Shown here piece after piece: positions 61,154-64,000 of a stretch of 64,000 nt of DNA. How positions within the stretch are numbered: the first letter of the stretch is position 1; every line of letters starts with the position of its first letter. The stretch is from positions 5,061,501 through 5,125,500 of the forward strand of contig NZ_CP157794.1 in the NCBI RefSeq assembly GCF_040111675.1, given 5' to 3'. Under the pieces are notes generated by a model, which saw nothing but the letters and a program-made list of their open reading frames with translations, was not told the DNA's origin and made no database searches. The position numbers and the translations under genes are program-made. This stretch comes from Salinarimonas sp. (lineage in GTDB: Bacteria; Pseudomonadota; Alphaproteobacteria; Rhizobiales; Beijerinckiaceae).

Positions 61154-63571
61154 TCAGGCCGCCGCCTGCGCCGCCGCGCGGGCCGCGGCTTCAGCCGCCG
61201 CTTGGGCCCGCTGATAGCGCGCGACGATGCGGGACATGTCGCCCTCGGCCTTGAGGCCGGCCTGGGCGCGCGAGGCCCAGACGACCGTCGCGTCGATCCG
61301 GGTCCCGTCCTCCCAGACGACCTCGACCCGCTCGCCCCTCTGGACGACGCGCGCGCGCACGCCGACCTCGGGGAACCCGATCTTCAGCCCGGAGCGGCAG
61401 ACGTCGATCAGCACCGCCGCCCGCGGCTCCCCTTCGACGACGAACGATATCGGGTCGTCCGCCGGGATGCGCGTCTCGGCCCGGCGATCGGAGACGTCCT
61501 CCGCGACGCCGGTGACGAATTCCTCCACCGCCTTGGACATCTCCTCCGCGACGGCGGAGACGCGCTCGGACACGTCGCGGACCCGATCCGCTTCGCTCTC
61601 GGCCTCGTCGATGGCGTGGGTGACGCCGTCGAGGCTGCGGGCCACGGTCGCCGAGCCGGCGGCGGCTCGGCCGATCGAGGCGGCGATTCCGCGGGTCGAC
61701 TCGTCCTGCGTCTCCACCGCGCTCGCCAGCGCGTGGGCGAGGCCGGCGATTTCGCCGATCGTCGCCGCGATGGTGTCGATCGAGCCGACGACCTCGCCGG
61801 TGGAGCCCTGGATGCCGGCGATCTGGGCGGCGATCTCCTCGGTGGCCTTCGCGGTCTGGCCGGCGAGGGTCTTCACCTCCGCGGCCACGACGGCGAAGCC
61901 CTTGCCCGCCTCCCCGGCGCGCGCGGCCTCGATCGTGGCGTTGAGCGCGAGGAGGTTGGTCTGCTCGGCCACCTGGCGGATCAGCGCGACGACCTCGCCG
62001 ATCGCCTCCGCCCCGCGGGCGAGATCGCCGACCGTCGCCGTGGCGCTCTCGGCGATGGACTGGGCGTGCGCGACGCGGTCGCTCGTCGCCTGCGCCTGAT
62101 CGGCGATCTGGCGGATCGAGCCGGCGAGGGCGTCCGCCGCGGCGCCGACGGACTGGACGTGCCCGTCCGCCTCGGCCGAGGCGGAGCCCGCGGCGCGCGC
62201 TTGCTCGGCCGCCCCGGCGCTGACGCTGGTCAAGCGCACCGAGGTCTCGCTCATGGCGCCGGTCTCGGCGGCGAGCGCGCTCTCGACCCGCGCGGCGGTG
62301 TCGCGAAAACGCTGGACGAGGCCCTCGATCCGGTCCTGGCGCAGGAGCTCCTTCTCCCGGTCGATCTGCGCCTGCGACTCGAGGCGCATCCGCGCCAGCG
62401 CGTTGTCGCGGAAGACGGCCAGCGCCCGGCCCATCTCGCCGACCTCGTCGCGCCCGGCGAGCGGAGCGAGATCGACCTCCGTGGCGCCGCCGGCGAGCGC
62501 CTTCATCGCCTGGGTCGCGCGCACGATGCGTCCCGCGACCCGAACCTGGAAATAGCGCACCGCGAGCCCGGTCCCGACCAGCGCCCCCAGGGACAGAACG
62601 AGGATGACCACGAGCTTCGCAGTCGCCTCGCGCCGGAGCGTCGCCGCGAGCTCGATGTTCGCCAGGCCCGCCGCGGTGACGACGCCCACGGCCGCCCCGA
62701 GCGCCTCCGACGAGCGGGCGAAGTAGGTCTCGAAGTCCACGGGATAGGCGGCCGTCTCGCCGGCGGCGTAGAGCGCACGGCGCAGCTCCAGGTAGTCGAC
62801 GAAATAGGTCCGGCGCATGGTCGCGAGGGCGTCCGCCACCGCGGGATCGAGCTCCGCGCGGCCGGCGAGCGACTGCGTCAGGCCCCACGATTGCAGCACG
62901 CGCCCGTGCGACTCGTACATCTCCGGAATGTTCGCCGGGTCGAGGGGGGCGCCGAGCGCGGTCGCGATGGCGAAATAGGTGCGCTCCCGCCCGCCGTATT
63001 CGCGGATGATCCAGGCGCGCTGCATCAGGAGATCGTGCGCGGCGATGGCGGCCGGCGTCTCGTTCGCCGGCGGGCGCACGAGGTCGCCGAGCCCGTTGAT
63101 CGCGGCGATGGTCGCCTTCAGCCGGTCGATCACGGCGGAATCCGTGATCGTGCGCGCCTCCCGCGGGAGGCGCAGGTCCGGGTCGATGGCCGCGCGGATC
63201 TCCTCGAGCGCCCGCCGCTGCCGGGCGAGCCCCTGGACGAGCCCCGGCTCGCCGGGCAGGTCGACGGACGCGAGATGGGCGTCGAGCCGGGCGAAGAGCG
63301 CGTTCGACTTCTCGCGCTGCGCGTCCAGCATGGCCTGGAACCGTTCCGGGAACGGCGTGGGGAGCGCGAGCCCGACCTGGGACAGGGAGCGCTCGAGCGA
63401 GATCTCGATCGTCGCCTTGTTCAGGTAGGACAGCGCCGAGACCGCGTTTCCGGTCTGCACGCTGGTGCGCAGCCGCTGCAGCTCGCCGACGATGGTGATG
63501 CCGGCTGCGACGACGACGGCGAGGGCGACGGCCGCGGTGAACAGAAGGCTGGTGCGACGGATGGACAGCAT
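61154..63571 (-). CDS. methyl-accepting chemotaxis protein with C-terminal PilZ domain
   Basis: An 805-residue receptor. Helices at residues 7-30 and about 327-349 bracket a large helical periplasmic sensor. HAMP follows (RIVRATQAMKALAGGATEVD), then the signalling domain with tip EQTNLLALNATIEAARAGEA. After it comes a PilZ domain (RRAETRIPADDPISFVVEG ... IDVCRSGLKIGF), with the RxxxR motif intact but Cys in place of the usual Ser in the D-x-S-x-x-G motif. An Ala-rich tail ends the protein. The ATG at 63571 places the first helix correctly. The PilZ domain suggests c-di-GMP modulates this receptor. Confidence 0.93.
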   Translation of the reverse strand: MLSIRRTSLLFTAAVALAVVVAAGITIVGELQRLRTSVQTGNAVSALSYLNKATIEISLERSLSQVGLALPTPFPERFQAMLDAQREKSNALFARLDAHLASVDLPGEPGLVQGLARQRRALEEIRAAIDPDLRLPREARTITDSAVIDRLKATIAAINGLGDLVRPPANETPAAIAAHDLLMQRAWIIREYGGRERTYFAIATALGAPLDPANIPEMYESHGRVLQSWGLTQSLAGRAELDPAVADALATMRRTYFVDYLELRRALYAAGETAAYPVDFETYFARSSEALGAAVGVVTAAGLANIELAATLRREATAKLVVILVLSLGALVGTGLAVRYFQVRVAGRIVRATQAMKALAGGATEVDLAPLAGRDEVGEMGRALAVFRDNALARMRLESQAQIDREKELLRQDRIEGLVQRFRDTAARVESALAAETGAMSETSVRLTSVSAGAAEQARAAGSASAEADGHVQSVGAAADALAGSIRQIADQAQATSDRVAHAQSIAESATATVGDLARGAEAIGEVVALIRQVAEQTNLLALNATIEAARAGEAGKGFAVVAAEVKTLAGQTAKATEEIAAQIAGIQGSTGEVVGSIDTIAATIGEIAGLAHALASAVETQDESTRGIAASIGRAAAGSATVARSLDGVTHAIDEAESEADRVRDVSERVSAVAEEMSKAVEEFVTGVAEDVSDRRAETRIPADDPISFVVEGEPRAAVLIDVCRSGLKIGFPEVGVRARVVQRGERVEVVWEDGTRIDATVVWASRAQAGLKAEGDMSRIVARYQRAQAAAEAAARAAAQAAA

Positions 63572-63801
63572 GGCGCTCCACTCGATCGGGCGCCCGCGAG
63601 CGGGACGGTCGACGGCGTTACTGCCGGACCGTAAGTGCAACGGTGTTTATCGCGGGTTAAGGCCCGTCCTCGTGCCGGCGAGCGACCCGGACGACGACCG
63701 TTAACGGGCGTCAGGACTTTCGCTCTTCAATAATACACTCGCCAAATGGAGATTACGACCGGCGCTAGACTTGCCCGGGCTCCGCCCGTCGACCGATCCG
63801 C

Positions 63802-64000
63802 TCACTCCACCATCTCGAAGGGCAGCGTCATCGTCGCCTCCTTGTCGGAGGCGATGTCGCGGGTGCGGAACACCACCTCGTAGGAGCCCGGGGCGAGGCC
63901 GCGGACCGTGAGCTTGAGCGTGATCTGGAACTCGCGAACCCGCTCGCGGCTGGTGAGGGACAGGCGCTCGAAATTCTCCTGCCCCGCGAGGATCGTGCCG
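63802..64000 (-). CDS. C-terminal fragment of an unidentified protein (cut by window end)
   Basis: The last 65 codons of a gene that continues beyond the window. The sequence (EFQITLKLTVRGLAPGSYEV then FRTRDIASDKEATMTLPFEM) looks like a beta-sandwich ending, as in secreted proteins with Ig-like or VWA-associated C-terminal domains. It cannot be assigned to a family from this piece. The 230-bp gap between it and the chemotaxis gene start includes an AT-richer patch near 63715-63750 likely to hold the chemoreceptor promoter. Confidence 0.7.
   Translation of the reverse strand, partial: GTILAGQENFERLSLTSRERVREFQITLKLTVRGLAPGSYEVVFRTRDIASDKEATMTLPFEMVE

Overview
The window is very GC-rich, densely coded bacterial chromosome. 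Gene content and order point to an alphaproteobacterium of the order Hyphomicrobiales (Rhizobiales): an irr iron regulator divergent from fabA-fabB-fabI; a miaB-phoH-ybeY-corC-lnt-xre-metK run; tRNA-Ala beside a TIGR02300-family gene and cmk; and DUF2865, DUF1194, Omp25-like and MipA-like envelope proteins. A Salinarimonas- or Methylobacterium-like relative is plausible, but this is an inference from gene content, not a search result.

Layout. 1-3534 (minus strand): the start of an acyl-CoA dehydrogenase coupled to a vapBC toxin-antitoxin pair, then an HD hydrolase, tag and a MipA-like outer-membrane gene. 3681-12260 (minus): ygfZ, then a branched-chain-amino-acid-type ABC transporter whose operon begins with an acyl-CoA ligase; a long palindromic repeat sits between its binding-protein and livF genes. 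12400-17644: a large HWE-type histidine kinase, small envelope genes and a ZIP metal transporter. 17723-20733: a Doc-type toxin-antitoxin pair next to tRNA-Ala(GGC), a TIGR02300 gene, a half-length inactive-looking AroA relative, and cmk. 20823-30830: DUF1194, a GyrI-like protein, dapF, mtaB, lemA with an M48 protease, DUF2339, a tyrosine phosphatase and an Omp25-like porin. 31008-33588: mmsA with a divergent LysR regulator.

33708-39923 is the main accessory stretch. It holds a two-gene type II restriction-modification system and an IS630-family element that cuts an ammonium-transporter/PAS/GGDEF/EAL fusion gene in two. Removing the 1056-bp element plus one TA restores a single 1072-codon frame. 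40007-44279 carries a glutamine amidotransferase, an L-2-hydroxyglutarate oxidase-like gene, a LysM protein, transaldolase and irr. 44586-47396 is fabA-fabB-fabI. 47815-48391 is higBA with a dyad operator. 49760-51727 is asd followed by an Xre/RES toxin-antitoxin pair whose promoter lies inside a 12-bp-arm palindrome. 51823-59496 is the conserved miaB...metK run. The window ends with a CitE-like lyase, a DsrE-like protein, a chemotaxis receptor with a C-terminal PilZ domain, and the tail of an unidentified gene.

Functionally most of the window is housekeeping: fatty acid synthesis, lysine/threonine/methionine precursors, tRNA modification, envelope maintenance. Four toxin-antitoxin modules, one R-M system and one IS lie at the joints between conserved operons. 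I did not find a clearly new multi-gene defence or biosynthetic system. The strongest unusual items are the IS-split ammonium-sensing c-di-GMP protein, the AroA relative lacking its active-site motif in the aroA slot upstream of cmk, the palindromic promoter/operators of the toxin-antitoxin modules, and the 187-bp hairpin repeat in the transporter operon.
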